Shown: positions 14,365 through 21,422 of the stretch, one piece after another | Layout of the letters: the number at the start of each line of letters is the position of its first letter | Position numbering within the stretch: position 1 is the stretch's first letter | DNA from: Akkermansiaceae bacterium UBA5689 | GTDB taxonomy: Bacteria > Verrucomicrobiota > Verrucomicrobiia > Verrucomicrobiales > Akkermansiaceae | DNA: 21,762 bases | Direction of reading: 5' to 3' | NCBI GenBank assembly: GCA_002420305.1 | Contig: DIHT01000178.1 | Coordinates: 1 to 21,762, forward strand | Position numbers and translations under genes: made by a program | Notes under the pieces: model-generated | The model's input: the letters and a program-made list of their open reading frames with translations, nothing else | Told to the model about the DNA's origin: nothing | Database searches by the model: none

Positions 14365-15489
14365 ATGAAGAATCGTGTGTCCCCGGCAAAGGCTCCACCA
14401 AACAGGGATTTTACGGGGGGAATAATCCCCTCTGCGTCCTGCTCATATGTAGGGTCGACTGGAAACAAGAGCCTGGACAAGGAGATCCTGGAGATGGCGG
14501 AGCAGATTAGCACTGACGGGAATCATTGCCTCCTTGCAGAGATGATGATCACCGGGGTGCGGATTGCATGTGGGGGAGCAGTTACGGGAGGTGATTTCAA
14601 GTTAATGAATCGGGCGCTCAAGGAGATGCGGGAGGCGAGCGAGGTCTTTCATCCATACCAGGACCGGCGGAAAGTCAGCGTCTTCGGGTCTGCCCGGACC
14701 AAGCCAGAGGAGCCGGCCTACCAGACCGCGGTAGAATTTTCACGCCGGATGAAGGAAGAGGGGTTCATGACAATTACCGGAGCGGGTCCGGGAATTATGG
14801 CAGCGGGGAATGAAGGTGCAGGACGGGAAGAGAGTTTCGGTCTCGACATCGCCTTGCCTTTTGAAGCCTCCGCCAACGAATTTATCGAAGGAGATCCGAA
14901 GCTCATCAATTTCAATTATTTCTTCACCCGGAAGTTATCGTTTGTGAAGGAGGCAGATGCAGCCATTGGACTCCCGGGAGGGTTTGGCACCATGGATGAG
15001 GTTTTCGAGGCCCTGACCCTGATCCAGACGGGCAAAGCCTCAATTTATCCTATCGTTCTCCTCGACGCACCTGGTGGGACATACTGGAAGTTCTGGAAGC
15101 AGTTCGTTGATGAGCATCTGGGTCGACTCGGTATGATTTCGGAGAATGATTACCATCTGTTCCGTGTTACGGATAATGTGGAGGAGGCGGTTCAGGAGGT
15201 GGTCCACTTCTACAGAAACTTTCATTCCTATCGCTATGTTGGCGATAAGATCGTTCTACGCCTCAATACGGCACTGGCGGACGATGAGCTCTCTGCCATC
15301 CAGGAGGATTTTTCAGACCTCGTAAAGGAGGGTCGGATTGATCAGGGGATGGCTCTCGAGGAGGAGGACGATGAGGAGGGGCTGTCTGAGCTTACCCGTC
15401 TCGTCTTCCACCATCGCCGACGTGATTTCGGAAGGCTTCGCCAGCTAATCGATGCGGTGAATTCCAGCAGACTGGTCGGGAAACGCTGA
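14365..15489 (+). CDS. LOG-family nucleotide-monophosphate phosphoribohydrolase-like protein with extensions
   Basis: The LOG (TIGR00730, formerly lysine decarboxylase-like) domain covers about residues 100-290: KVSVFGSARTK, TITGAGPGIMAAGNEGAG, INFNYFFTRKLSFV, IGLPGGFGTMDEVFEAL and LIQTGKASIYPIVLL. PGGFGTMDE near 204-212 is the family catalytic motif. LOG enzymes hydrolyse nucleoside monophosphates to base and ribose phosphate. The protein has an extra N-terminal stretch of about 95 residues and a C-terminal domain of about 85 residues with an acidic patch (LEEEDDEEGLSE). These extensions make it larger than typical LOG proteins of about 200 residues. A GTG at 14359 is an alternative start. 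tlyA follows 10 bases later. Confidence 0.9.
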   Translation: MKNRVSPAKAPPNRDFTGGIIPSASCSYVGSTGNKSLDKEILEMAEQISTDGNHCLLAEMMITGVRIACGGAVTGGDFKLMNRALKEMREASEVFHPYQDRRKVSVFGSARTKPEEPAYQTAVEFSRRMKEEGFMTITGAGPGIMAAGNEGAGREESFGLDIALPFEASANEFIEGDPKLINFNYFFTRKLSFVKEADAAIGLPGGFGTMDEVFEALTLIQTGKASIYPIVLLDAPGGTYWKFWKQFVDEHLGRLGMISENDYHLFRVTDNVEEAVQEVVHFYRNFHSYRYVGDKIVLRLNTALADDELSAIQEDFSDLVKEGRIDQGMALEEEDDEEGLSELTRLVFHHRRRDFGRLRQLIDAVNSSRLVGKR

Positions 15490-15499
15490 GTAGACCAAC

Positions 15500-16267
15500 A
15501 TGGCACGGGGAGAGAGAGCGGACTTTGTTCTGGTAGCGCGTGGGTTATGTGACTCCCGTGAGCAGGCCAAGCGCTTGATCATGGCTGGTGAGGTGATGCG
15601 CGGGACGGAGCGTGTCGCCAAGCCCTCCACTCTGATTGGTTCCGAGGAAGAACTCACGGTCCTCCAGAGGCCTAGATACGTGGGCCGAGGGGGGGTGAAG
15701 CTGGAAGGTGCCCTCAAGGCCTTCGAGGTCGATCCTGAGGGGTGGATCTGCCTCGACCTGGGGGCGTCAACCGGAGGTTTTACGGACTGTCTTCTACAGC
15801 ATGGTGCAAAGCGTGTTCACGCCGTTGACGTTGGAACCAATCAGCTGGCCTGGAAATTGCGAAACGATTCCCGGGTCGAGGTAAAGGAGCAGTTTAATGG
15901 TCGCTACCTCATGGAGTCTGATCTCGGAGAACGAGTGGATCTGGTGGTAATGGACCTCTCCTTTATTTCGCTGACCAAAGTACTCCCAGCAGCAATGGGA
16001 GTACTACAGCCAAGCGGGGAGATTATCTGCCTCATCAAGCCACAGTTTGAGTTGTCGAGGGACGAAGTAGGAAAAGGAGGAATTGTTCGTGATCCTGATC
16101 TACACGAAAAGGCGGTGGAAAAGATTCGGAGCTACATTCGCGAGGAGCTGCAGGGCGAGTGGGTAGATTGTGTCGAATCGCCGATCACGGGAATGGATGG
16201 GAATGTGGAATACCTCGCACGTCTGAGGCAGTCGGAGATCGTCCCCGTCGATTTTCCGACAGAGTGA
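15500..16267 (+). CDS. tlyA: TlyA-family rRNA 2'-O-methyltransferase
   Basis: TlyA proteins methylate ribose hydroxyls in 16S and 23S rRNA, and some are annotated as hemolysin A. Residues about 5-60 are an S4 RNA-binding domain (ADFVLVARGLCDSREQAKRL). The SAM-binding Rossmann fold follows RPRYVGRGGVKLEGAL: CLDLGASTGGFTDCLLQHGA near 84-103, VHAVDVG, VVMDLSFISLTKVLPA and LIKPQFEL. The length of 255 is normal. It sits directly after the LOG-family gene and is probably co-transcribed. A strong internal inverted repeat occurs around 15979-16005. Confidence 0.95.
   Translation: MARGERADFVLVARGLCDSREQAKRLIMAGEVMRGTERVAKPSTLIGSEEELTVLQRPRYVGRGGVKLEGALKAFEVDPEGWICLDLGASTGGFTDCLLQHGAKRVHAVDVGTNQLAWKLRNDSRVEVKEQFNGRYLMESDLGERVDLVVMDLSFISLTKVLPAAMGVLQPSGEIICLIKPQFELSRDEVGKGGIVRDPDLHEKAVEKIRSYIREELQGEWVDCVESPITGMDGNVEYLARLRQSEIVPVDFPTE
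15979..16005. repeat. Perfect 10-bp inverted repeat inside tlyA
   Basis: AGTACTCCCA (15979-15988) and TGGGAGTACT (15996-16005) pair exactly around a seven-base loop. It lies wholly within the tlyA coding sequence, across residues about 160-168, so it may be chance or a coding-region mRNA structure. Confidence 0.5.
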
Positions 16268-16294
16268 TCCGCAGGTGGTTTTACGGTGTCCGCT

Positions 16295-17563
16295 TTATGC
16301 CAGCCGGTCTTTTGCGGCCCAGAGCCCCATTGCAGGGTTTCCGATAAAGTAGAATTCCTCACCATCGGCGGTGGTATGCCACCCCTCACTACGCCCGGTG
16401 GGCTGGTAGCGCTCCATCATCGTTTCGATGTCCGCATATTGGTAGCCCACATCCTCGATCTGCTGACGGGTGAGGTGACCCGGGCAGTAAGTAACCGTGA
16501 AACGCCCTTCCGGGGAGCCATGGATGAGATGAGCTGCCGCTCCAAGGTTGTTGCGCAGGTCGTCGTTATTCTCCACGAAGTCGATAACTTCGGAGCTGCT
16601 ACGATAGCCGTATTTACGGATCATTCGATCAATCTCAGGATCCTCTCCGAAAGTGCGCACGCCGGGTGCGAGAATCACGAGCTCTCCTCCGTCAGCGATT
16701 GCCATTCTCGTCCGGTAAATCCCTTTGTTGCCAATCCAGGTGCTATGGAATTCATCGGGGTCCATGAAGACAACGACTTTCCTCAGTTCCTCATCGAGGT
16801 GATTGAAGTTGACCTCAACTGCTAGTTCCGCAGCTGCCTCGAACGCTTCGCGGTCTCCGATGAAAAGGCCCCGTGTCACCAGATTGCCACTGGTGTCAGC
16901 CTCAATGACAGTCTGGGCGTAGATGATGGGCAGATGTTCACAGAATGTATCCTCAGCGTGGTTCAGAATCCGTCGAAGGCAGGTATCGGTTCTCCCCATC
17001 ATCCGCTCTGTGCCATAGACCGATCCGATGTAGTGGCTTTCATTGATCCCGGCTTCTCCACCCGTGCCGACGAAGAGGTTTTTATTACCGTTAGCGACAC
17101 CGATGACCTCGTGGGGCACGGCCTGGCCGATCGAGAGGATGAGATCGTGGCCACCTTCCCAGACGAGTTTGTTCAGTTGCGCAGGCCATGGGCGGTTCCA
17201 GACTCCCTCGGTTGCCTCAGAAACGACATCGGCTGAGACCTCTCCGATAGTCACAACGTCCTCGCGCCATCGATGGGGACGGATCCGGTCCCGGGGAACA
17301 GTTGGATACATTCGCTCGAGTTGGTCATCCGTCATTGGAAAGTGGGTTCCAAGGGCCGGAAGAACGTCCGAAAGGTTGTCCTGATAGTAGTCAGCAGCGG
17401 CGCAGGCCAGTGGGCCGGCTTTGCTGTAGAAGCGTGAAAAGTCTGGGGGGACGAGGAGGACTCTTCTCCGTTCACCTAGCTGCGCGAGGGCAGATTTCAG
17501 GCCAATAGCTAAGTCTTTGTCGCTCAGTTTTGTGGTGGGCGAACCCTCGGAAAAAAGAAGCAC
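16295..17563 (-). CDS. LarA-family (DUF2088) nickel-pincer racemase/epimerase-like protein
   Basis: LarA enzymes racemise or epimerise 2-hydroxyacids using a nickel-pincer nucleotide cofactor. The 422 residues keep the cofactor pattern: PPDFSR with Asp41 and Arg44 three apart, GTHFPM with His74, VPHEVIG with His151, NGNK with Lys161 and ESHY with His177. In L. plantarum LarA the matching residues Asp72/Arg75, His108, His174, Lys184 and His200 share the 3, 10 and 16 residue spacings, which supports a functional site. Lys161 would anchor the cofactor and His177 would bind nickel. The substrate is unknown, and larB, larC and larE are not in the window. The start is a GTG at 17563, divergent from nuoB. 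Confidence 0.88.
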   Translation of the reverse strand: MLLFSEGSPTTKLSDKDLAIGLKSALAQLGERRRVLLVPPDFSRFYSKAGPLACAAADYYQDNLSDVLPALGTHFPMTDDQLERMYPTVPRDRIRPHRWREDVVTIGEVSADVVSEATEGVWNRPWPAQLNKLVWEGGHDLILSIGQAVPHEVIGVANGNKNLFVGTGGEAGINESHYIGSVYGTERMMGRTDTCLRRILNHAEDTFCEHLPIIYAQTVIEADTSGNLVTRGLFIGDREAFEAAAELAVEVNFNHLDEELRKVVVFMDPDEFHSTWIGNKGIYRTRMAIADGGELVILAPGVRTFGEDPEIDRMIRKYGYRSSSEVIDFVENNDDLRNNLGAAAHLIHGSPEGRFTVTYCPGHLTRQQIEDVGYQYADIETMMERYQPTGRSEGWHTTADGEEFYFIGNPAMGLWAAKDRLA

Positions 17564-17621
17564 GGCGGGTTTTACCTGCTGCCTCCCTTAAAATCGAGCG
17601 CTTAGAGGTTATGAGCCGACT

Positions 17622-17639
17622 TTGTGAAAAATTTCACAA
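17622..17639. promoter_or_regulatory. CRP/FNR-family-like operator between the LarA-like gene and nuoB
   Basis: TTGTGAAAAATTTCACAA is a palindrome with only the central two bases unpaired. It contains TGTGA (17623-17627), six bases, and TCACA (17634-17638), which is exactly the E. coli CRP half-site layout. The centre is about 57 bases before the nuoB ATG at 17688 and 67 before the LarA-like start. Binding by a CRP/FNR-type regulator is inferred. Confidence 0.6.
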
Positions 17640-17646
17640 GCTGGTC

Positions 17647-17674
17647 TTGAGTAGGGCAAAAGCAACGGTATCCT
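17647..17674 (+). promoter_or_regulatory. Candidate promoter of nuoB
   Basis: TTGAGT (17647-17652), 16 bases, then TATCCT (17669-17674); each hexamer matches four of six consensus positions. The expected start near 17681 would leave a leader of only a few bases and place the palindrome centre near -50. Low certainty. Confidence 0.25.
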
Positions 17675-17687
17675 CTTTCCGGTGGCC

Positions 17688-18224
17688 ATGGAAAATCCTG
17701 CCAAAATGCTCTCACATGCTGCCTACGACTCCAAGGTTGAGGGCAACATCATCTTTACGCGCCTTGACTCTGCGATCAACTGGATGCGCAAAAACTCACT
17801 GTGGCCCATGCCGATGGGTCTTGCGTGTTGCGCGATTGAACTCATGGCTACCGGTGCGGCTCGTTTTGATATCTCACGATTCGGAGCTGAGGTGATGCGT
17901 TTCTCTCCCCGGCAGGCGGATGTCATGATTGTGTCAGGGACGGTCACCTACAAGATGGCGCTGGCGGTTCGCCGCATCTGGGAGCAGATGCCCGAACCGA
18001 AGTGGTGTATCGCAATGGGAGCATGCGCGTCGAGTGGGGGAATGTACCGAAGCTACGCGGTGCTCCAGGGAATTGATCAGCTCTTACCCGTAGATGTCTA
18101 TATCTCGGGCTGTCCACCCCGCCCGGAGGCTCTTCTTGAAGGCTTGATGAAACTCCAGCGGATCATCGAAGGAGAAACCCCCATCAAGGATCAGATCGCA
18201 GGCATCCGGGAGGCAACCTCATGA
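17688..18224 (+). CDS. nuoB: NADH-quinone oxidoreductase subunit B
   Basis: NuoB holds the terminal 4Fe-4S cluster N2 of complex I, next to the quinone site. The 178 residues carry the four ligands: paired Cys47-Cys48 in GLACCAIELM, Cys113 in AMGACASSGGMY and Cys142 in ISGCPPRPEA. RFGAEVMRFSPRQADVMIVSG matches the family too. The length is typical. A GTG at 17682 would add two residues. No nuoA lies upstream. The gene is joined to nuoC by an ATGA overlap. A palindrome like a CRP/FNR site precedes it. Confidence 0.97.
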   Translation: MENPAKMLSHAAYDSKVEGNIIFTRLDSAINWMRKNSLWPMPMGLACCAIELMATGAARFDISRFGAEVMRFSPRQADVMIVSGTVTYKMALAVRRIWEQMPEPKWCIAMGACASSGGMYRSYAVLQGIDQLLPVDVYISGCPPRPEALLEGLMKLQRIIEGETPIKDQIAGIREATS

Positions 18225-18814
18225 GTGTTACTGGAAGGAAAGCAGACGAAGGTCGCTCCGACTCGAGTAAGTTGCGCAAGCAATTCGGTCGGACCAAGGT
18301 ACGTGAAATGCTTGAATTCCGAGGGGAGGGTACTGTCGTGGTAAAGCTCGGTGCCCTCGAAGAGGTCCTTGCGTATTGTCGGAGCGTTCTGGGCTATGAA
18401 TTTCTTCTCGACGTCAGTAGTGTCGACAATATGGGGGATGATCCTCGCTTCGAAATGGTCTACGAACTCGCGACAACTGACGATCGTAAGCATCTTCGTG
18501 TGAAGGCTCCGGTCGCAGAGGGAGAGGAGGTTCCAACGGCGGTGCATTTGTGGAAAACCGCCAACTGGCATGAGCGGGAGGTATACGATATGATGGGTTT
18601 GAAATTCAAGGGACACCCCAACTTGAAGCGAATCCTAATGTGGGAGGGATACCCCTACTATCCACTGCGAAAAGAGTTTCCGCTCGCAGGAAAGCCCAGT
18701 GAGATGCCGGATGTCGCCTTCAGCGGTGTCGCTCCCCTCGAGGGGGGACCTTTTGTGACGAGCCCCGGTGCAGACCGGGTCCGGGGAGAACCTCGGGCCA
18801 AGGGAGAAAGCTAG
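18221..18814 (+). CDS. nuoC: NADH-quinone oxidoreductase subunit C
   Basis: NuoC is a hydrophilic connecting-arm subunit of complex I that packs against NuoB and NuoD. The 197 residues contain FLLDVSSVDNMGDDPRFEMVY and the 30 kDa subunit signature EREVYDMMGLKFKGHPNLKR followed by ILMWEGYPYYPLRKEFPL. It is not the fused NuoCD form. The last 30 residues are Gly/Pro/Arg-rich and less conserved. It overlaps nuoB by four bases (ATGA). nuoD does not follow. Confidence 0.96.
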   Translation: MSVTGRKADEGRSDSSKLRKQFGRTKVREMLEFRGEGTVVVKLGALEEVLAYCRSVLGYEFLLDVSSVDNMGDDPRFEMVYELATTDDRKHLRVKAPVAEGEEVPTAVHLWKTANWHEREVYDMMGLKFKGHPNLKRILMWEGYPYYPLRKEFPLAGKPSEMPDVAFSGVAPLEGGPFVTSPGADRVRGEPRAKGES

Positions 18815-18923
18815 GTTTAGGAGACCAAAGGGTGGGCGCGGCCCCCGAATCGGATTGTGGCGGAGAGGCTTTCTCCTTCCGGGTCTTTTGAAAAAATGGC
18901 ATCCCGGCTTGAATTACCAGCGT

Positions 18924-19700
18924 ATGAAGCGCCCTTTCCTTCCTTTGCGCCTTAGCGTTCACCAACCCGGAGCTGACTGGCTCACGGTTCTGACTGCGTT
19001 ATTGGTCATTACGCATTTGGTCACCGAGGCCTTAGGTGGTCCTGAGACTATCGATGCGACTGGGTTCTATAGTCTGTTCGGGCTCAGTCGAGAGGGGATA
19101 CTCGGAGGTCAGGTGTGGCAGCTCCTAACTTATTCTTTTCTCCACGGCTCACTGTTGCACCTGATCATCAATGTGGTGGTCATATATGCGATCGGTGGGC
19201 GTGTTACCCGTATTCTGGGAAGCTGGAGAACTGCGGGTGTATATATCGGGGGAGTTGTGGGAGGAGGCCTCCTGCATATCCTTCTGTTTCCGGCCAATCC
19301 TCTCGGGACGAGTATGATTTCCTCCTCTTTTCCTCTGGTGGGAGCGTCCGGGGGAATGATGGCTCTTCTGATCACGCTCGTCAGCTTGTCGCCCGATTCG
19401 CGGATGTGGCCGCTGATGATCTCGGGTAAGAATCTCGGGCGGGGGATCATGCTTTCGGCCCTAATCCTTTTTCTATTCACTCCCGGGTTAGCATTTCCTG
19501 GCCTTTCTAAGGTAGGAAGCTGGGTAGCGAGAGATGAGGCCTTGGGTGCCAGCCTGTTCCTTATCAGTCACCCCTGCCATATTGGAGGAGGACTGGTAGG
19601 TCTTCTCTTTACTCGTCGTCTGCTGGGTAAACCGGTCAGTTTGGAGGAGTTACAACTCGACCGTAAAAAGCGAGAAGAGCGGAACCATTCAAGGAATTAA
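18924..19700 (+). CDS. Rhomboid-family intramembrane serine protease
   Basis: The 258-residue protein has about six hydrophobic segments. WQLLTYSFLHGSLLHLIINV near 65-84 holds the His/Asn oxyanion motif. VGASGGMMALLITL has the catalytic Ser142 in GASG, and HPCHIGGGLVGLLFTRRLLG supplies His219 on the last helix. The conserved set resembles His150, Asn154, Ser201 and His254 of GlpG, so it should be active. The tail is charged (LDRKKREERN). The ATG at 18924 is chosen because an earlier start at 18768 would overlap nuoC and add 52 unlike residues. The substrate is unknown. Confidence 0.92.
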   Translation: MKRPFLPLRLSVHQPGADWLTVLTALLVITHLVTEALGGPETIDATGFYSLFGLSREGILGGQVWQLLTYSFLHGSLLHLIINVVVIYAIGGRVTRILGSWRTAGVYIGGVVGGGLLHILLFPANPLGTSMISSSFPLVGASGGMMALLITLVSLSPDSRMWPLMISGKNLGRGIMLSALILFLFTPGLAFPGLSKVGSWVARDEALGASLFLISHPCHIGGGLVGLLFTRRLLGKPVSLEELQLDRKKREERNHSRN

Positions 19701-19731
19701 CCGAGTTCTCCAGGGGCGAAGCCATGATCGC

Positions 19732-20418
19732 TTAGTCCTTCTTGGAAGGTTCAGACTTTTGGGAGGATTCCTGCGTCTTCGAGTAGGTTTTCGGACTCGA
19801 CGAAGGAGCGTGGCGCGATGTTCTCTCCGGTCCGCTGCGAGAAGGCTGAGAACGGGATGACATCCTCGGAGAACTAGGCTGGCTTGAAGGATACGTTTTC
19901 GGTGGCGTTTTCCGGGAGGTGAACGAGCGAGGACTACTGGATGGGTCCTGACGGTTTCGCGAGGATGAGGCAGGTGGGACCTCACGGTTTCCCGATGAGA
20001 AGGGGAGCTTGAGTTGAGAGCTGCCCCAGGACGGCCGAGAGCTCTCCTTCATGGAGCGACTGTCCGGCTTCTTGTTGTCTCCCATCCTGTGGTCTCTGTG
20101 GCGGTCGTTACCTCGATCATGATGGGCTCGATCGCCTCCGTGAAGCGGCTTACGGTAATCGCGGTAGTAGGTGTGATAGTTGGTGCGGTGTCCTCCACGA
20201 CAAGGGTAGTGGCTGCAATGCGAGCATCTGGTGTGGCGATAGCGGTAATAGGTTTTGTGAATCCCAATGTAGTAGTCGCTGAAAAAGCCGTTGTGATAGC
20301 CACCATGGTAGTGACCGTGGCTGTTGCCGTAATTGGAGGAAGCGTAAGGGTCATAAACACACGAGCTCAGAAGAAGGGTGCAGAGCAGGCAGATCGAGAA
20401 GGGCAGGAAGGGCTTCAT
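19732..20418 (-). CDS. Low-complexity lipoprotein: Tyr/His-rich then Ser/Arg/Pro-rich
   Basis: The 228-residue protein has a clear lipoprotein signal with the lipobox LLSSC and Cys20. Residues about 22-115 are rich in Tyr, His, Gly and Asp/Arg, with repeated bits such as GHYHGGYHNGFF and YYRYRHTRCSHCSHYPCRGG. That section has Cys pairs CSHC and PC. Residues about 115-228 are Ser/Pro/Arg/Lys-rich and probably unstructured. I do not recognise a family. A metal-binding or surface-associated role could fit the His and Cys content, but this is inference. It is convergent with the rhomboid gene and divergent from the prepilin operon. Confidence 0.7.
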   Translation of the reverse strand: MKPFLPFSICLLCTLLLSSCVYDPYASSNYGNSHGHYHGGYHNGFFSDYYIGIHKTYYRYRHTRCSHCSHYPCRGGHRTNYHTYYRDYRKPLHGGDRAHHDRGNDRHRDHRMGDNKKPDSRSMKESSRPSWGSSQLKLPFSSGNREVPPASSSRNRQDPSSSPRSFTSRKTPPKTYPSSQPSSPRMSSRSQPSRSGPERTSRHAPSSSPKTYSKTQESSQKSEPSKKD

Positions 20419-20693
20419 GAGTGTAGGACGGAAAGCAAGACCACTTTATTCGGGAGAACCCGGAGTTCGCAATATGGGAAATCCTGTTTTGTTCCCTATT
20501 CAAGGGATGGACACCCTAACCCCCAGAGATGGGAAGCGGTGATAAAATCACGGTATTTACCGAGAAAACAGGGGGTAGGATCCGCCATTCGCAGAATTCG
20601 GAGCATGAGAATACAATGTGCTTACAATGTCTTGCCATGGTGAGGGAAAGTTCTATGGTTGGGCCGAAAACTCGTAAGGACTAACGACACTCC
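20419..20693. other. Longest gene-free gap (275 bp) between the Tyr/His-rich lipoprotein and the prepilin operon
   Basis: Both flanking genes read outward, so two promoters should lie here. I see a promoter-like pair and a tandem octamer at its right side (listed separately) and a small CGGT-ATTT-ACCG hairpin near 20549. I see no RNA gene and no convincing promoter for the lipoprotein gene. Confidence 0.5.
20612..20659 (+). promoter_or_regulatory. Candidate prepilin-operon promoter with an upstream tandem octamer
   Basis: TTGCCA (20632-20637) and TATGGT (20654-20659) are 16 bases apart, matching five and four of six consensus positions. Directly upstream, TACAATGT occurs twice (20612-20619 and 20623-20630) at an 11-bp period, about one helical turn, as activator sites often do. 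The GTG start lies 34 bases after the -10. Confidence 0.4.
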
Positions 20694-21422
20694 GTGCGCA
20701 CAAACCAAACATCAAATCAGGGGGGCTCCCTCTCAAGAAGTCTGAGGGTAGGATTTACCTTGGTAGAGATCATGGCCGTTATGATGGTGATTGCCATCCT
20801 CTTGTCGGTTGCAGCGGTAGGAATTCAGAATATCGATCGCGGGCAGGCCACGACTTCCGCACTTTCCGTCACGGAGGCTCTCTTTGACGAGGCTCGCAGC
20901 GCTGCTGTAGGCCGTGGAACCCGGGCGCGGCTTTTGATTCACAAGGAACTGAACGACTCCGAATTGACTGATCGTGACCGGTATCTTTCTTACATGTGCG
21001 TCGCAGTCGAAAGTACTGACCGTGAAGGGGACGTGGAAGGAGCAGGTTGGGAAGTGATCACTCGTGGAACGAAGCTTCCCTCGGGGGTATATTTCAGCCC
21101 GGAGGAAAGCGAACGGGCGGCTGATTCGATCGGGGTCGGCAAACCCGGCACGATGAGGATTGACCTTCCGGGTAAAGATGCCAATGGCGCCGACTCGTTC
21201 AAGGAGTGCTACTACTTTGAGTTCAACCCCGAGGGGGTGTGTATTGATGGTGAGGATGCAGGTATGGAGCCGGGTGCCGCCGTCATTCTGATTAGTGGAA
21301 CGAGGCCCCGCGATGTGGAAGAGCCAAAGCTGATGAAGAATAACAAGGTTGGCTTTGTGGTGTGGCGCAACGGCCGAACTTCCATTTTCCGAAGCCCTGA
21401 ACAGATTGATCTTGCTCGATGA
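20694..21422 (+). CDS. Type II secretion/type IV pilus prepilin-like protein (GspH/FimT-like)
   Basis: The 242-residue product has a class III signal: a short basic leader then VGFTLVEIMAVMMVIAILLS. Cleavage is expected after Gly20, with Glu25 at +5 as the family requires, and the hydrophobic helix spans about 21-40. The remaining region is globular with scattered charged residues and ends WRNGRTSIFRSPEQ. Pseudopilins polymerise in the inner membrane and extend into the periplasm. Cassettes of such genes are common in Verrucomicrobia, and this one could belong to that group. The start is a GTG. The stop overlaps the next gene by four bases (ATGA). Confidence 0.85.
   Translation: MRTNQTSNQGGSLSRSLRVGFTLVEIMAVMMVIAILLSVAAVGIQNIDRGQATTSALSVTEALFDEARSAAVGRGTRARLLIHKELNDSELTDRDRYLSYMCVAVESTDREGDVEGAGWEVITRGTKLPSGVYFSPEESERAADSIGVGKPGTMRIDLPGKDANGADSFKECYYFEFNPEGVCIDGEDAGMEPGAAVILISGTRPRDVEEPKLMKNNKVGFVVWRNGRTSIFRSPEQIDLAR

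Noticed and set aside
17530..17895. Plus-strand frame of 121 codons over the nuoB start
   Set aside because: It overlaps nuoB in another frame and lacks conserved features, whereas nuoB carries all four cluster ligands.
18734..18745. CCCCTCGAGGGG palindrome
   Set aside because: It is inside the nuoC coding sequence near the variable C-terminus; a 12-bp GC-rich palindrome there is plausibly chance.
18815..18923. Possible terminator after nuoC (GGAGA/TCTCC stem, then a few T)
   Set aside because: The stem is only five base pairs and the T-run is short and distant, so it does not meet the usual terminator pattern.
20014..20643. Plus-strand 209-codon frame with long Val/Ala-rich stretches resembling membrane helices
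   Set aside because: It is antisense to the Tyr/His-rich lipoprotein; the hydrophobic look arises from His and Tyr codons read backwards.
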